Source: Acidimicrobiia bacterium
GTDB lineage: Bacteria; Actinomycetota; Acidimicrobiia; Spongiisociales; Spongiisociaceae
Direction of reading: 5' to 3'
Assembly (NCBI GenBank): GCA_009841105.1
Contig: VXMM01000014.1
Coordinates: 17,522-62,341 of the forward strand
DNA length: 44,820 bases
The notes below the pieces were generated by a model. That model was given only the letters and a program-made list of their open reading frames with translations, searched no databases and was not told the origin of the DNA. The position numbers and the translations under genes were made by a program. Below are positions 15,253 to 23,619 of the stretch, one piece after another. The stretch's first letter is position 1, and every line of letters starts with the position of its first letter.

Positions 15253-16308
15253 TCAAGCCCTACCCGGGGGCCGACGCGGGGCCAACCACGGCGTGGTGGG
15301 GAGTAGCAGCGCCGGGGGGTAGAAGCCGGGCCGGGCCGCCAGGACGGCGGGGACCGCATTGACGAGCAGGGCCGCGGTGGTGGCCACGGCCGGCATGCCC
15401 GGCTCCATCGTAAGGTCGAGTTCGTTCTCCCCGTAGATCCGGATGCGGTCGCGCGTCTCCCAACCGACCTCGTCCGGAGCCACGTGCAGCGAGAGTTCGA
15501 ACCGGAGCCACTCGCGTCTCCCCACCCAGGCCGTGGCCAACTGGACGACGCCTGCGGTCTCGGGCGGCTCGATCGTGTAGCCGGCCAGGACGTGGACGCG
15601 ATCGGCGAGTACCGGTTCGATCTCCTCGTCGAACCGCTCGATCTCCAACCCCATCCCGGCCGCGATGACACGAGCGCTCTCAGCGAAGCCGATATGCCCC
15701 CGGACCCTGCGCGACCGGACAGCTCCGCGAAACTCGGGCTCGGTGTAGCCGATGCCCAGCGACCGGTGTACACCCCGGCCGAACACGGACGCGTCGAGCG
15801 TGCGCTGGACGATGATCCGCGAAACATCCCAAGCGGCTCCCGCCAGCACGAGTGGGAGGGCGTCGAAGGCGAAGCCTGGATTGATGCCGGTCGCCGCGAT
15901 CACCACTCCGGCTTGCTGGGCGGCCCGGTGCAGCGAGGCGCCGGCACCGGGCTGTTCGACATCCGGCCAGGCGAGTTCCTCGCTTGTGCTAATCACGTGA
16001 ACACCCTGCCGGGCACACAGCCGGATCAGGGGTAGCACGGAGTCGAGTTCGGACCTGGTCGCTACGAGCGCTACATCCGGGCGCGTCTCCTCGAGCATGG
16101 CTTCCGGGTCCGTCCACACGCGAACGCCGGTCCAGGGGCCGGCGGTCGTCCGGCCGGCCGCCGATGAAGGCCTACGGACGGCAGCCACCACCTCCATCCA
16201 GGGGCGTTGCCGGCACACCTTCAATGCCGCGGTCGCGACGCTGCCCACACCGAAGAAGGCGACCCTCACCCGCTCCGATGTGTCGACGTTCTCCTCCGAT
16301 GACTCCAT
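15253..16308 (-). CDS. DapB-like NAD(P)H-dependent dehydrogenase
   Basis: This 351-residue protein has an N-terminal Rossmann fold (VRVAFFGVGSVATAALK near 14-30; ETRPDVALVATRSEL near 75) and a C-terminal alpha/beta domain, as in the dihydrodipicolinate-reductase-like group that includes 2,4-diaminopentanoate dehydrogenase. The block IAATGINPGFAFDALPLVLAGA near 140 is typical of that group. The ATG at 16308 overlaps the stop of the Gfo/Idh/MocA gene by one base (TGATG), so the two are co-translated. An amine- or sugar-derived substrate is possible; I cannot choose. Confidence 0.75.
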   Translation of the reverse strand: MESSEENVDTSERVRVAFFGVGSVATAALKVCRQRPWMEVVAAVRRPSSAAGRTTAGPWTGVRVWTDPEAMLEETRPDVALVATRSELDSVLPLIRLCARQGVHVISTSEELAWPDVEQPGAGASLHRAAQQAGVVIAATGINPGFAFDALPLVLAGAAWDVSRIIVQRTLDASVFGRGVHRSLGIGYTEPEFRGAVRSRRVRGHIGFAESARVIAAGMGLEIERFDEEIEPVLADRVHVLAGYTIEPPETAGVVQLATAWVGRREWLRFELSLHVAPDEVGWETRDRIRIYGENELDLTMEPGMPAVATTAALLVNAVPAVLAARPGFYPPALLLPTTPWLAPRRPPGRA

Positions 16309-17405
16309 CAGACCTCCTGCCGAGACACCTGAGCGACCGCTCCAGTGCTCGCGCTCTCGTAGGCGGCGCTCAGTAGCTCGACGGTCCTGGCTCCCACATC
16401 AGCGGGAGATCGATTCTCCGCCGTCTTTCCGAGGGCCAGATCGATCAGGACATTGGGTGGGTCCTCGCATCCGTAGAGACCGGCTCGGGGTGGTAGATCG
16501 ACCTTGACGTCCATGCCGTCGTCGCGGAAGAGCCACAGAAAGTCCCGTTCCAGATCGGCCACGAGATGGCCTTCCGTCCCGTAGACCCGGACCTGGAGCT
16601 GATGCCGGGGCCACGGAGCGTCCTCTTGATCGACCGCGCTCCCCCCAGGCGGGGACGACGCGCCGGATATCGAACCCGTGGCCCCGGAACGGAATCGAAC
16701 GCTGATCGCGTCATGGAGGTCGACTCCGGCGTCCTCTTCGTTCATGAAGGCGAAGACCTGGGAGGCACGCTCGTCGGTGAGCCACAGCGCCAGCCCGAGG
16801 GCATGGCTCAGCGCCGCCGGGGCGTACCCTCCGCCGGAGAGCCGGGGATCGGTCCAGGTCTCGGCGGCGGGCTGGAAGAAGGCGTCCTGGCCCCGGTAGC
16901 TCCCCGTACCCTGGAGGAGGCCGCGCAGGCCCGAGGCCATGGCCACCAGGACGTGCTGGACATCTCCCACACCTGGGGTCTCCATTAGCCTCTTGGCCTC
17001 TATCGCGGTGGGACGGTAGTTCCAGCCTAGGGCGAGGAGCAGGTGACAGTCTCGCTCGGAGGCGATGTCGTGGAGTTCCCAGGCATGTTCGGGCTGCGTA
17101 GTGAAGGGCTTCTCGCACAGCACATGGGCACCCGCCTTCAGCGCCGCCTTCACATGCTCGTAATGGAGCCCCGCCGGGCTCGCCACGACAACCGCGTCCA
17201 GGTCGAGCGCCAACGCGTCCCGGTAGTCGTGGCTGACGTGCTCGAAGCCGAACCTGTCACGCAGCATGGCCAGCGCCTCGCGGTTGGTACGGACGGCGCT
17301 CACCAGCTCGGCATCCTCCCGGGCGACCAGGACCGCGATGTGGTTGGCGATCGCCCAGGAACCGGCACCGATCACGCCCACCCGGACCCGGCGACCCGAT
17401 CCCAT
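16308..17405 (-). CDS. Gfo/Idh/MocA-family oxidoreductase (copy 2)
   Basis: This 365-residue paralogue of the gene at 13489-14586 has the Rossmann motif VGVIGAGSWAIANH, the VVASPAGLHYEHV block, CEKPFT near 101, and GWNYRPTAIEAKRL. Identical length and co-linear motifs along the whole protein show a gene duplication followed by clear divergence. The ATG at 17405 comes 4 bases after the VOC-protein stop, and its own stop overlaps the DapB-like gene, giving a three-gene minus-strand operon. A different but related sugar or cyclitol substrate from copy 1 is likely. Confidence 0.88.
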   Translation of the reverse strand: MGSGRRVRVGVIGAGSWAIANHIAVLVAREDAELVSAVRTNREALAMLRDRFGFEHVSHDYRDALALDLDAVVVASPAGLHYEHVKAALKAGAHVLCEKPFTTQPEHAWELHDIASERDCHLLLALGWNYRPTAIEAKRLMETPGVGDVQHVLVAMASGLRGLLQGTGSYRGQDAFFQPAAETWTDPRLSGGGYAPAALSHALGLALWLTDERASQVFAFMNEEDAGVDLHDAISVRFRSGATGSISGASSPPGGSAVDQEDAPWPRHQLQVRVYGTEGHLVADLERDFLWLFRDDGMDVKVDLPPRAGLYGCEDPPNVLIDLALGKTAENRSPADVGARTVELLSAAYESASTGAVAQVSRQEV

Positions 17406-17409
17406 ATGC

Positions 17410-17913
17410 CTATCCGTAAGGGTTGACGAACGGGCTCTCGACCTCGAACGGCCTTCCCCCGTCGACGAACTGGATCAGCTCGATCGAGATGTCATCCGGG
17501 TCGCGCAGGTAGCAGGTCAGGGCGCCCTCGTACCTGCCCCAGGCGCAGCGGACCGGCTCGGCGGATACGAACACCGCATGGTCCCGCATCCGTTCGTAGT
17601 CCCGGTAGATGTCCTCGGTCTCCAAGCAGAGATGCGTGTTCCCGGCGTTGTAGGTGGCCATGTCCACGCGGCCGGGCGGTGGGTTGTGGTACTGGAGCAT
17701 CTCGAGCACCGAACCGCCGGGCAGCGCCCAGAGGGCGCCCGACATGTCGCAGTTGGGATACCCGACGATCTTGCCGACGTAGTCCTCGATGTCGGCGGCT
17801 ATCCAGGTGCCTTGCATGAACGGCTCCTTTTCGAGGAACCGGGTCCACCAGGGAACCGACACCTCGAGATCGGTCACCGTCACCCCGATGTGGTCGATCG
17901 AAAGAAAACTCAC
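17410..17913 (-). CDS. VOC (glyoxalase/dioxygenase fold) protein
   Basis: This 167-residue vicinal-oxygen-chelate protein begins SFLSIDHIGVTVTDLEVSVPWW (His metal ligand in DHIG) and has HLCLETEDIYRDYERM near 100 and GALTCYLRDPDDISIELIQ near 140 (Glu metal ligand). The GTG at 17913 is chosen because AGGAGGT stands 6-7 bases before it. Length and two beta-alpha-beta modules fit glyoxalase-like, epimerase or ring-cleaving members. As first gene of the operon with two oxidoreductases, an epimerase or lyase role in sugar breakdown is plausible but unproven. Confidence 0.8.
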   Translation of the reverse strand: MSFLSIDHIGVTVTDLEVSVPWWTRFLEKEPFMQGTWIAADIEDYVGKIVGYPNCDMSGALWALPGGSVLEMLQYHNPPPGRVDMATYNAGNTHLCLETEDIYRDYERMRDHAVFVSAEPVRCAWGRYEGALTCYLRDPDDISIELIQFVDGGRPFEVESPFVNPYG

Positions 17914-18073
17914 CGGTCTACCTCCTGGTCCTGCCCGCACCACCGTGGGGCGATGGCGTCCATTGACAAGTTAGTGATGCTCGCCCGACCCTGCACAGCC
18001 CGGCGTACTATCTGAGCGGAACCGGTCACGAAACCGCTCCGCATGCAAACACCGGAATCCAGGAGGTCCAGGG

Positions 18074-20116
18074 ATGCCCAGCTTCGACCGCCCAGACGTA
18101 CCGCAGGCCGCCCTGGAGTTCGTGGTCATCGCCGACACGCATCACCTGGTCGATCCAGGCATGTACTCGACCAAGGGCGACTCGGTCACTCCGGAGATCG
18201 TGCGCGAGTGGTCGGACCGGGGTGACTGGGCACTGGCTCTGACCAAGGCGACCGAAACCGAATTGGTCTTCCATGTGGGGGATCTTGCCCAGGAGTACCC
18301 GGGATCCCGATTCTTCGACACCGGGAGGCGAGCCGCCGTCGCCCAGTTCGAGGAGTCGGGCCTGGAGGTCAACTTCGCGGCCGGCAACATGGACATCGGT
18401 GACAAGCCGGATCCCACGGTGCCCGCCGGCTGGGTGGAACCGGGATTCCTGAAACGCTGGGACGAGGACTTCGGCAAGTCGTTCTACAGCCGGACCGAGG
18501 GCGATGCGCACTTCGTGGTCCTCAACTCCCAGATCATGAACACCACCCTCCCCGAGGCGATAGAGCAGCGCGAGTGGGTGGAGGCCGACCTCGCCGCCCA
18601 CGCCTCGCACCGGATCTTCTTGTTCATGCACCTTCCGCCGTACCTGGTCGACGAGGACGAACCCGGTCTGGGCAGCTACGACGTGCTCGACAACCCGGAC
18701 CGGACCTGGCTGCTGGACCTGTGCAGGCGCTACGAGGTCGAGGCATTGTTCAGCGGTCACACCCATTTCCAGGTCTTCAACCGGGCCGGCGACACCCGCC
18801 TGTACACGCTTCCCTCGACCACTACGACCAGGCCGGGCTTCTACGAGGCCTTCAACGTCCGCCCCGCCGACCGGGGATGGCTCGACACCACCAAGCTCGG
18901 CTTCTTCCTGGTGAGGGTGACTGACCGGGGGACCTCGGTGCACCTGATCCGCACCAGCGGTGAGACGCATGCCAACCACGGGGCCGGAACCCGCATCCTG
19001 AGCGGCACGATCGTCGACCTTCCGCATTCTCCGGTAGCCGCATACCTGCGACTGCCCATCACCAACAGGAGCGACGGGGCGATCTCCTACCCCAACCACG
19101 TGCGGCACCGGATCCGCGACGACTACCCGTTGCTCTCATGCGTCGAGGCAGGGATCCGCAACGTTCGGTTCCCGATCCACGATCTCGACGTATCTCTGCA
19201 GGCCGGACAACTTGCCGTCCTCCGTGGCGAAGGGGTGCAGTTGACGGCAACCGTCCTCTGTCCCAGGCCGGATGACATAACGGCCGCGGCTCGCAAGGCT
19301 ACCGAAGCGGACTTCATCGAGGTCCAGCTGACCAACCGCTTCCTGCCGGAAGGCGAGGATCTGGAGGCCCTGGCCGAGCTGCGGGAAGCGGGAGTGGGTG
19401 TCGCGATGGCCCCGCTGGCACTGGAGAACACCGGCAAGGTGCACCTGCGTAGCCGGACCGGCTTCCGACCCCGGGAACTGCCGGACCTCGACGACATGCT
19501 GAGCGAGCATGGCGTTCACCTGGACCGGGCGGTCTGCACGGTCGACGACTCGGATTCGGTGTGGGACGACATCCGAGCCTTCGACACCCGGCTCGGCTCC
19601 GTGGGAGGTCTCGACTTCCTGGTTCCACTGGGCGCCGACGATGAACGCAACGCCCTGGCGGTTGCCGAAGCCCTCTTCGCAGCCGCCACGATGCCCGGTT
19701 GCCGCGTCTATCTCGATCCGCTGCAGGATCTCGACCGGGTGACCAAAGTAGTAAACGGGCTGCTCGACCGGCTGTCGAACCCGCGCCCGGCCTTCCACGT
19801 GACGAGGGTGCTGAACACGGTGCTGTTCGGGGAAGGTCGCCGACCGGGCAGCTACACACCCGTGGGTTCCGGCGGGCTACCGGGTGCCGCAGACGTACGG
19901 GTAATCAAGGATCGGAGAGCCGAGTTCTGGCTGGTGCCCGATCAGGAGAGGAGGAGGGCTGCCGAGGCCCTACGGCAGGAGATCGACGAGCACCAAACTC
20001 TTAGGCTCATCGACCCGATAGCCGGCATGTCCTGGCAGATGCCACGCGGACCCGTGGCTGACCTGGTGGCCTCCCCCGGAAGCGGCCCGATGCCGGTGGT
20101 TCAGATCCCGAAGTAA
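18074..20116 (+). CDS. Calcineurin-like metallophosphoesterase with large unknown C-terminal half
   Basis: In this 680-residue protein, residues ~15-300 are a metallophosphoesterase. Dimetal ligands appear in order: IADTHH (Asp21, His23), VGDL (Asp70), AAGNMD (Asn105), FMHLPP near 195, and SGHTHF near 236. The remaining ~370 residues match no domain I recognise. They contain a segment that may be a barrel (LRGEGVQLTATVLC, EADFIEVQLTNRFLPEG, VAMAPLALENTGKVHLR), perhaps an old TIM-like module. AGGAGG (18060-18065) precedes the ATG at 18074. It is divergent from the VOC operon. The substrate could be a phosphodiester or sugar phosphate. The fusion doubles the usual family length. Confidence 0.8.
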   Translation: MPSFDRPDVPQAALEFVVIADTHHLVDPGMYSTKGDSVTPEIVREWSDRGDWALALTKATETELVFHVGDLAQEYPGSRFFDTGRRAAVAQFEESGLEVNFAAGNMDIGDKPDPTVPAGWVEPGFLKRWDEDFGKSFYSRTEGDAHFVVLNSQIMNTTLPEAIEQREWVEADLAAHASHRIFLFMHLPPYLVDEDEPGLGSYDVLDNPDRTWLLDLCRRYEVEALFSGHTHFQVFNRAGDTRLYTLPSTTTTRPGFYEAFNVRPADRGWLDTTKLGFFLVRVTDRGTSVHLIRTSGETHANHGAGTRILSGTIVDLPHSPVAAYLRLPITNRSDGAISYPNHVRHRIRDDYPLLSCVEAGIRNVRFPIHDLDVSLQAGQLAVLRGEGVQLTATVLCPRPDDITAAARKATEADFIEVQLTNRFLPEGEDLEALAELREAGVGVAMAPLALENTGKVHLRSRTGFRPRELPDLDDMLSEHGVHLDRAVCTVDDSDSVWDDIRAFDTRLGSVGGLDFLVPLGADDERNALAVAEALFAAATMPGCRVYLDPLQDLDRVTKVVNGLLDRLSNPRPAFHVTRVLNTVLFGEGRRPGSYTPVGSGGLPGAADVRVIKDRRAEFWLVPDQERRRAAEALRQEIDEHQTLRLIDPIAGMSWQMPRGPVADLVASPGSGPMPVVQIPK

Positions 20117-20174
20117 TGTGCCCACCTGGTCGGATTGGAAATCGGCCTTGAACAGGCATAGTTCCATCGGGGCC

Positions 20175-20215
20175 TTGATATCCCACACCTGCCTTACTAT
20201 AGTTTCTCTAGTAAG
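20175..20215 (+). promoter_or_regulatory. Sigma-70-like promoter with overlapping operator for the AbrB-PIN pair
   Basis: TTGATA (20175-20180) and TATAGT (20198-20203) are separated by exactly 17 bases, a near-consensus promoter. An inverted repeat CTTACTA (20193-20199) / TAGTAAG (20209-20215) with a 9-base spacer overlaps the -10 box, as expected for an operator at which the AbrB-type antitoxin represses its own operon. The antitoxin start follows 23-38 bases downstream. The stretch is conspicuously AT-rich for this genome. Confidence 0.75.
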
Positions 20216-20237
20216 TACTAGCTGTTTTGATTAAGGA

Positions 20238-20486
20238 ATGGATAGAAACAGAATGATCGAGTCCACTATTACGGCGAGGGGGCAGACGACCTTGCCCAAG
20301 GCTGTTAGACAAGCACTCTCAATCCAGTCGGGAGACCGTGTGCGGTACATCATCCAGAATGATCAAGTCCGCCTGCTCGGAGTGCGTCCCATAAACCGCT
20401 TGTACGGGGTGTTACAGCATCATGGCCCGGCCGCGACACTCGAGGACATGGATGACGCCATCGCAGAAGGAGCATCCAGGGCGTGA
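20238..20486 (+). CDS. AbrB/MazE-type (SpoVT-AbrB) antitoxin
   Basis: This 82-residue protein has a swapped-hairpin DNA-binding domain: MIESTITARGQTTLPKAVRQ near 6-25 and SGDRVRYIIQNDQVRLL, then a toxin-binding tail with LEDMDDAIAEGAS, typical of antitoxins paired with VapC. The start is ATG 20238 (AAGGA directly before it) or ATG 20253. The stop overlaps the toxin start by 4 bases (GTGA). A strong promoter with a palindromic operator lies just upstream. Confidence 0.85.
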   Translation: MDRNRMIESTITARGQTTLPKAVRQALSIQSGDRVRYIIQNDQVRLLGVRPINRLYGVLQHHGPAATLEDMDDAIAEGASRA

Positions 20487-20881
20487 CCGCTACCGACACG
20501 AACGTACTCGTGCGTTACCTCGTACGAGACGACGCCGAGCAGGCTGAGGCAGCCCGGGCACTGCTGGAAGGGTTGACACGCGAACGCCCCGGTTTCGTGT
20601 GTCGCGAGGCTGTAGTGGAGGTGGTGTGGGTGCTTGAGCGAGTTTATCGGTTCGGACGAGTCGAGATCGCGGATGTACTCCTGGAACTACTTGCGACAGA
20701 CTGCCTGGTGTTCGAGTCCGCCGACGATGTCATCCGCTCGGTGCTGCGCTATCGACAGGGAGGACCGGGCTTCTCGGATCTGATGATTCTCGCTGCGGCC
20801 AACCGGGCGGAAGCGCTACCACTGCACACTTTCGACGGCCGCCTCGCCAGGGTGGAGGGGGCCTCCCTGGTTCGCACCTGA
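20483..20881 (+). CDS. PIN-domain toxin (VapC family)
   Basis: This 132-residue PIN ribonuclease starts at GTG 20483. Active-site acids are TDTNVLVRYL (Asp5), the Glu of EAVVEVVWVLERVY near 46-55, SDLMILAAANRAEA (Asp near 96) and LHTFDGRLARV (Asp near 117). Third PIN toxin in the window, this time with an AbrB-type antitoxin. It converges on the SDR of the second transporter operon, 64 bases away. Confidence 0.88.
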   Translation: MTATDTNVLVRYLVRDDAEQAEAARALLEGLTRERPGFVCREAVVEVVWVLERVYRFGRVEIADVLLELLATDCLVFESADDVIRSVLRYRQGGPGFSDLMILAAANRAEALPLHTFDGRLARVEGASLVRT

Positions 20882-20944
20882 CCGTCATCGACCGGAGGCC
20901 AGATCGGATGGGTTGGACAGAGACCACCCCAAACCGGCAGGCTT

Positions 20945-21712
20945 TCAATACATGAGGGCGCCGCCGGTGACGCTGATGGCGGCGCCGCTTATGTAGCTCG
21001 CGTGATCCGAGGCCAGGAAGACAACCACCGACGCGACCTCGGACGGTTGGCCCAGCCGCCCCAGCGGGCACGCGGCTACTCCGGCCGCCACGACCTCCTT
21101 CGTGTTGTCGGTGTGCTGCATGGGCGTGTCGATCGGGCCCGGGAGGAGGGAATTGACGGTGATCCCGTGCGGCCCGTACCAGCGGGCGAAGTCGCGGCTC
21201 ATGGACACCACCCCACCCTTGGCCGCCACGTAGGCATGGGCGCCCAGCCTGGTACCCCGGATGAAGCCTGGTGATGAGAAGTTGATGATCCTCCCGCCCC
21301 GCCCCCCGGCGACGAGCGCCTGGCCGAAGGCCCTGCACAGGAAGAACCCGGCCTTGAGGTCCACGTCCAGCTGCAGATCCCACTCCTCCTCGCCCACCTC
21401 GTCTAGAGGCTGCCTCTTCAGAGTTCCCGCAACATGGGCAAGCGCCCACAGCTCTCCCAAACACTCGGACGCCTCCTCCACCAGGCCGCCAAGCCCTGCT
21501 ATGTCGCGGAGGTCGTAACGTTTCGCATGGTGGCGGGAGGGGCGTGCCAGGCCCGCAACCGCCCTCTTCAGAGCTTCCCCTTTGATGTCGACCGCGAATA
21601 CCCGGGCCCCTGCCTCTGCGAAGGCTTCGGCAGTCGCCCTGCCGATCCCCTGGGCGGCGCCAGTGACAATCACTCCCCTGCCTTCGAGGCCTGCGCCCGG
21701 ATTCCAGGTGAT
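20945..21712 (-). CDS. Short-chain dehydrogenase/reductase at end of ABC importer operon
   Basis: This ~255-residue classical SDR has VTGAAQGIGRATAEAF (NAD motif), WALAHVAGTLKRQ, the Ser of IINFSSPGF, the YVAAKGG Tyr/Lys pair, and SYISGAAISVTGGALMY at the end. No ATG, GTG or TTG lies in frame between the ATPase stop and the Rossmann motif. The best candidate is a non-standard ATC at 21712, 7 bases after AGGGG and 18 after the ATPase stop; a CTG further up is the alternative. It is last gene of the binding-protein, permease, ATPase, SDR set, so it probably oxidises the imported sugar. A broken relative lies at 43961. Confidence 0.78.
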   Translation of the reverse strand: MTWNPGAGLEGRGVIVTGAAQGIGRATAEAFAEAGARVFAVDIKGEALKRAVAGLARPSRHHAKRYDLRDIAGLGGLVEEASECLGELWALAHVAGTLKRQPLDEVGEEEWDLQLDVDLKAGFFLCRAFGQALVAGGRGGRIINFSSPGFIRGTRLGAHAYVAAKGGVVSMSRDFARWYGPHGITVNSLLPGPIDTPMQHTDNTKEVVAAGVAACPLGRLGQPSEVASVVVFLASDHASYISGAAISVTGGALMY

Positions 21713-21729
21713 TGCGGAGCCCCTTTGTT

Positions 21730-22506
21730 TCAGGCGGTGGCGCCAGTGATGTGGGCCACGACTTCCTGGCGGGTGGTCTCGGATTTGGGTAGGTCGGCCA
21801 CCAGCCGGCCCTGGCGGAGTATGAGCAGGCGGGTGCAGATCGACCACACGTGTTCCATGTTGTGGGAGATGACGATCATCGCCATGTCCGTCTCGGCCGA
21901 TGACACCATCGCCCCGATCATCTCCAGCACCGCGGCGGCTTCCTTGACACCCAGCGCCGCAGTGGGTTCGTCCAGGAGCAGGAGCCTGCCACCCCAGAAG
22001 CCCGCCCGAGATATGGCCACCACCTGGCGTTGCCCGCCTGACATCGTCTCGATGTCGGCATCGAGGTTCGGAAACCGGGCGGGGAGGGCCTCGACTGCGG
22101 CCCGCGCTCTCTTCCGCATCAACCTGCGGTTGAGTATTCCCAGCTTCCCGCGCCACCCGCCCCTGACCACTTCGCGGCCAAGGTAGAAGTTGGCCGGGAT
22201 GTCGAAGATGTCGACCAGCGCGAGCTGCTGGTAGACAGTTTCGATGCCCTCATCCCGAGCCTCCGCGGGCGTGGAGAACACCTTCCGGTCGCCGTGCAGG
22301 TATACCTCGCCTGCGGTGGGGATGACGGCGCCTGCCAGGCATTTGACCAGGGTGGACTTGCCTGCGCCGTTGTCCCCGAGGAGCCCCACGATCTCGTCCC
22401 GGTCGAGGGTGAAGCTCACGTCGTCCAGGGCGCGTATGGTCCCGTAGTGCTTGGACAGTCCCCTGATATCTAGCAGGGGCGCGTCGGGCACGGTGACGTA
22501 CGTCAT
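21730..22506 (-). CDS. Sugar ABC transporter ATP-binding protein (single domain)
   Basis: This 258-residue ATPase has Walker A GDNGAGKST near 44, the Q-loop VYQQLALVD near 92, the signature MSGGQRQVVAISRA near 155, Walker B LLLLDEPTAALG near 175 and the switch His in VISHNMEHV near 213. It carries one nucleotide-binding domain (FrcA type), not the two found in RbsA or MglA, so it should work as a homodimer. It energises the importer formed with the permease at 22553 and the lipoprotein at 23620. Confidence 0.92.
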   Translation of the reverse strand: MTYVTVPDAPLLDIRGLSKHYGTIRALDDVSFTLDRDEIVGLLGDNGAGKSTLVKCLAGAVIPTAGEVYLHGDRKVFSTPAEARDEGIETVYQQLALVDIFDIPANFYLGREVVRGGWRGKLGILNRRLMRKRARAAVEALPARFPNLDADIETMSGGQRQVVAISRAGFWGGRLLLLDEPTAALGVKEAAAVLEMIGAMVSSAETDMAMIVISHNMEHVWSICTRLLILRQGRLVADLPKSETTRQEVVAHITGATA

Positions 22507-22552
22507 GTCGTTGCCACCTCATGGTATTGCAGACGTACCTCTCCCCCGTACA

Positions 22553-23590
22553 TCACACATCCATCCTGACCTCGGCCTCCCGCCGGCCCAGTTGGTCGAA
22601 CACCACCGCACCCAGCAGCAGGACGCCCCGGGAGACCTCCTGCCAGAAGGACTGGACCTGCAGCAGGACGAGACCGTTGTCCAGCACCGCCAGGATGAGG
22701 ATCGCCACCAGGGTTCCGATCACCGAACCCCTTCCCCCGTACAGGCTGGCGCCGCCCACGATCACGCCGGTCAGGGCCAGGAACTCCATCCTCTCACCGG
22801 TGGTGGGGGACACCGCACCCACCTGGGACACGACGATCATGGCGGCTAGGGCGACGGTCGCTCCGGTGAGGACGAACGCGATGCCCACCTGCCGCTCGAG
22901 CGGGATTCCCGCCAGCCGTGCCGCCTGGGGGTTGGCGCCGATGGCATACATCTGCTGGCCGTACTTGGTGAGGCGCATGACCACGTAGAAGATCGCCACC
23001 ACCAGCAGCAGCACGATCACGGCTACGGGTATCTCGATTCCCCACACCTCGAAGCGGGTCCGCCCCAGGAACCTGAACCCTTCGACGCGGACGGCCCGCC
23101 CGTCCATCACGAGCTTGGAGGCCCCGCGGAAGGCGACGAGGGTGGCGAGCGTGGTAAGGATCGAGTTGACCCGGAACTTGATGATCGCCACCGCGTTGAT
23201 GCCTGCGATCGCCATGGCGGCTGCTATCGCCGCGACGACTCCCCAAGCCATGCCGTAGTCCCGGGCGAACACCGCGAAGACGGCGCCAGCGAACCCGATG
23301 GCGGATCCCACCGACACGTCGACCTGCCGGGCCACGAGCAGCAGGGTCATGGCGCTCCCGATGATGCCGATCACCGCCCCGTTGACCAGGACGTTCACCA
23401 GGTTGGTGGAGGTGAAGAAGAAGGGGGACCGGATGGTGAAGAAGACACACAGCAAGATCAGGACGCCGACCCGCGCCTGCATGGCCGTGAACCGCACGCG
23501 CGACGTCAGCTTCGACATCACGCCACCGGCCGGGGTGGCGGGGATTCCGTCCCCGTCGCCCCGGCCCCGGTCAGAACGTGCCTTGGCCAC
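22553..23590 (-). CDS. Ribose-type ABC transporter permease (second system)
   Basis: This RbsC-family membrane protein has up to 345 residues if the GTG at 23590 is used or 321 from ATG 23518; neither has a strong ribosome-binding site, and the first 24 residues are polar and Gly/Arg-rich. About nine membrane segments are visible, with VARQVDVSVGSAIG near 86, MYAIGANPQAARLAGIPLERQ near 220 and GVIVGGASLYGGRGSVIGT near 275. It is clearly paralogous to the permease at 228-1244. It follows the duplicated binding lipoprotein and precedes the ATPase. Confidence 0.9.
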   Translation of the reverse strand: MAKARSDRGRGDGDGIPATPAGGVMSKLTSRVRFTAMQARVGVLILLCVFFTIRSPFFFTSTNLVNVLVNGAVIGIIGSAMTLLLVARQVDVSVGSAIGFAGAVFAVFARDYGMAWGVVAAIAAAMAIAGINAVAIIKFRVNSILTTLATLVAFRGASKLVMDGRAVRVEGFRFLGRTRFEVWGIEIPVAVIVLLLVVAIFYVVMRLTKYGQQMYAIGANPQAARLAGIPLERQVGIAFVLTGATVALAAMIVVSQVGAVSPTTGERMEFLALTGVIVGGASLYGGRGSVIGTLVAILILAVLDNGLVLLQVQSFWQEVSRGVLLLGAVVFDQLGRREAEVRMDV

Positions 23591-23619
23591 TGCCTAGTGG
23601 TCTGCCTCGCTGGTGGTCA

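Noticed and set aside
23591-23619. A third copy of the structured element's end (CAGACCACTAG shared with copy 1's right edge).
   Set aside because: Only 11 bases match; the partner arm and the core are missing. Recorded as a possible coincidence.
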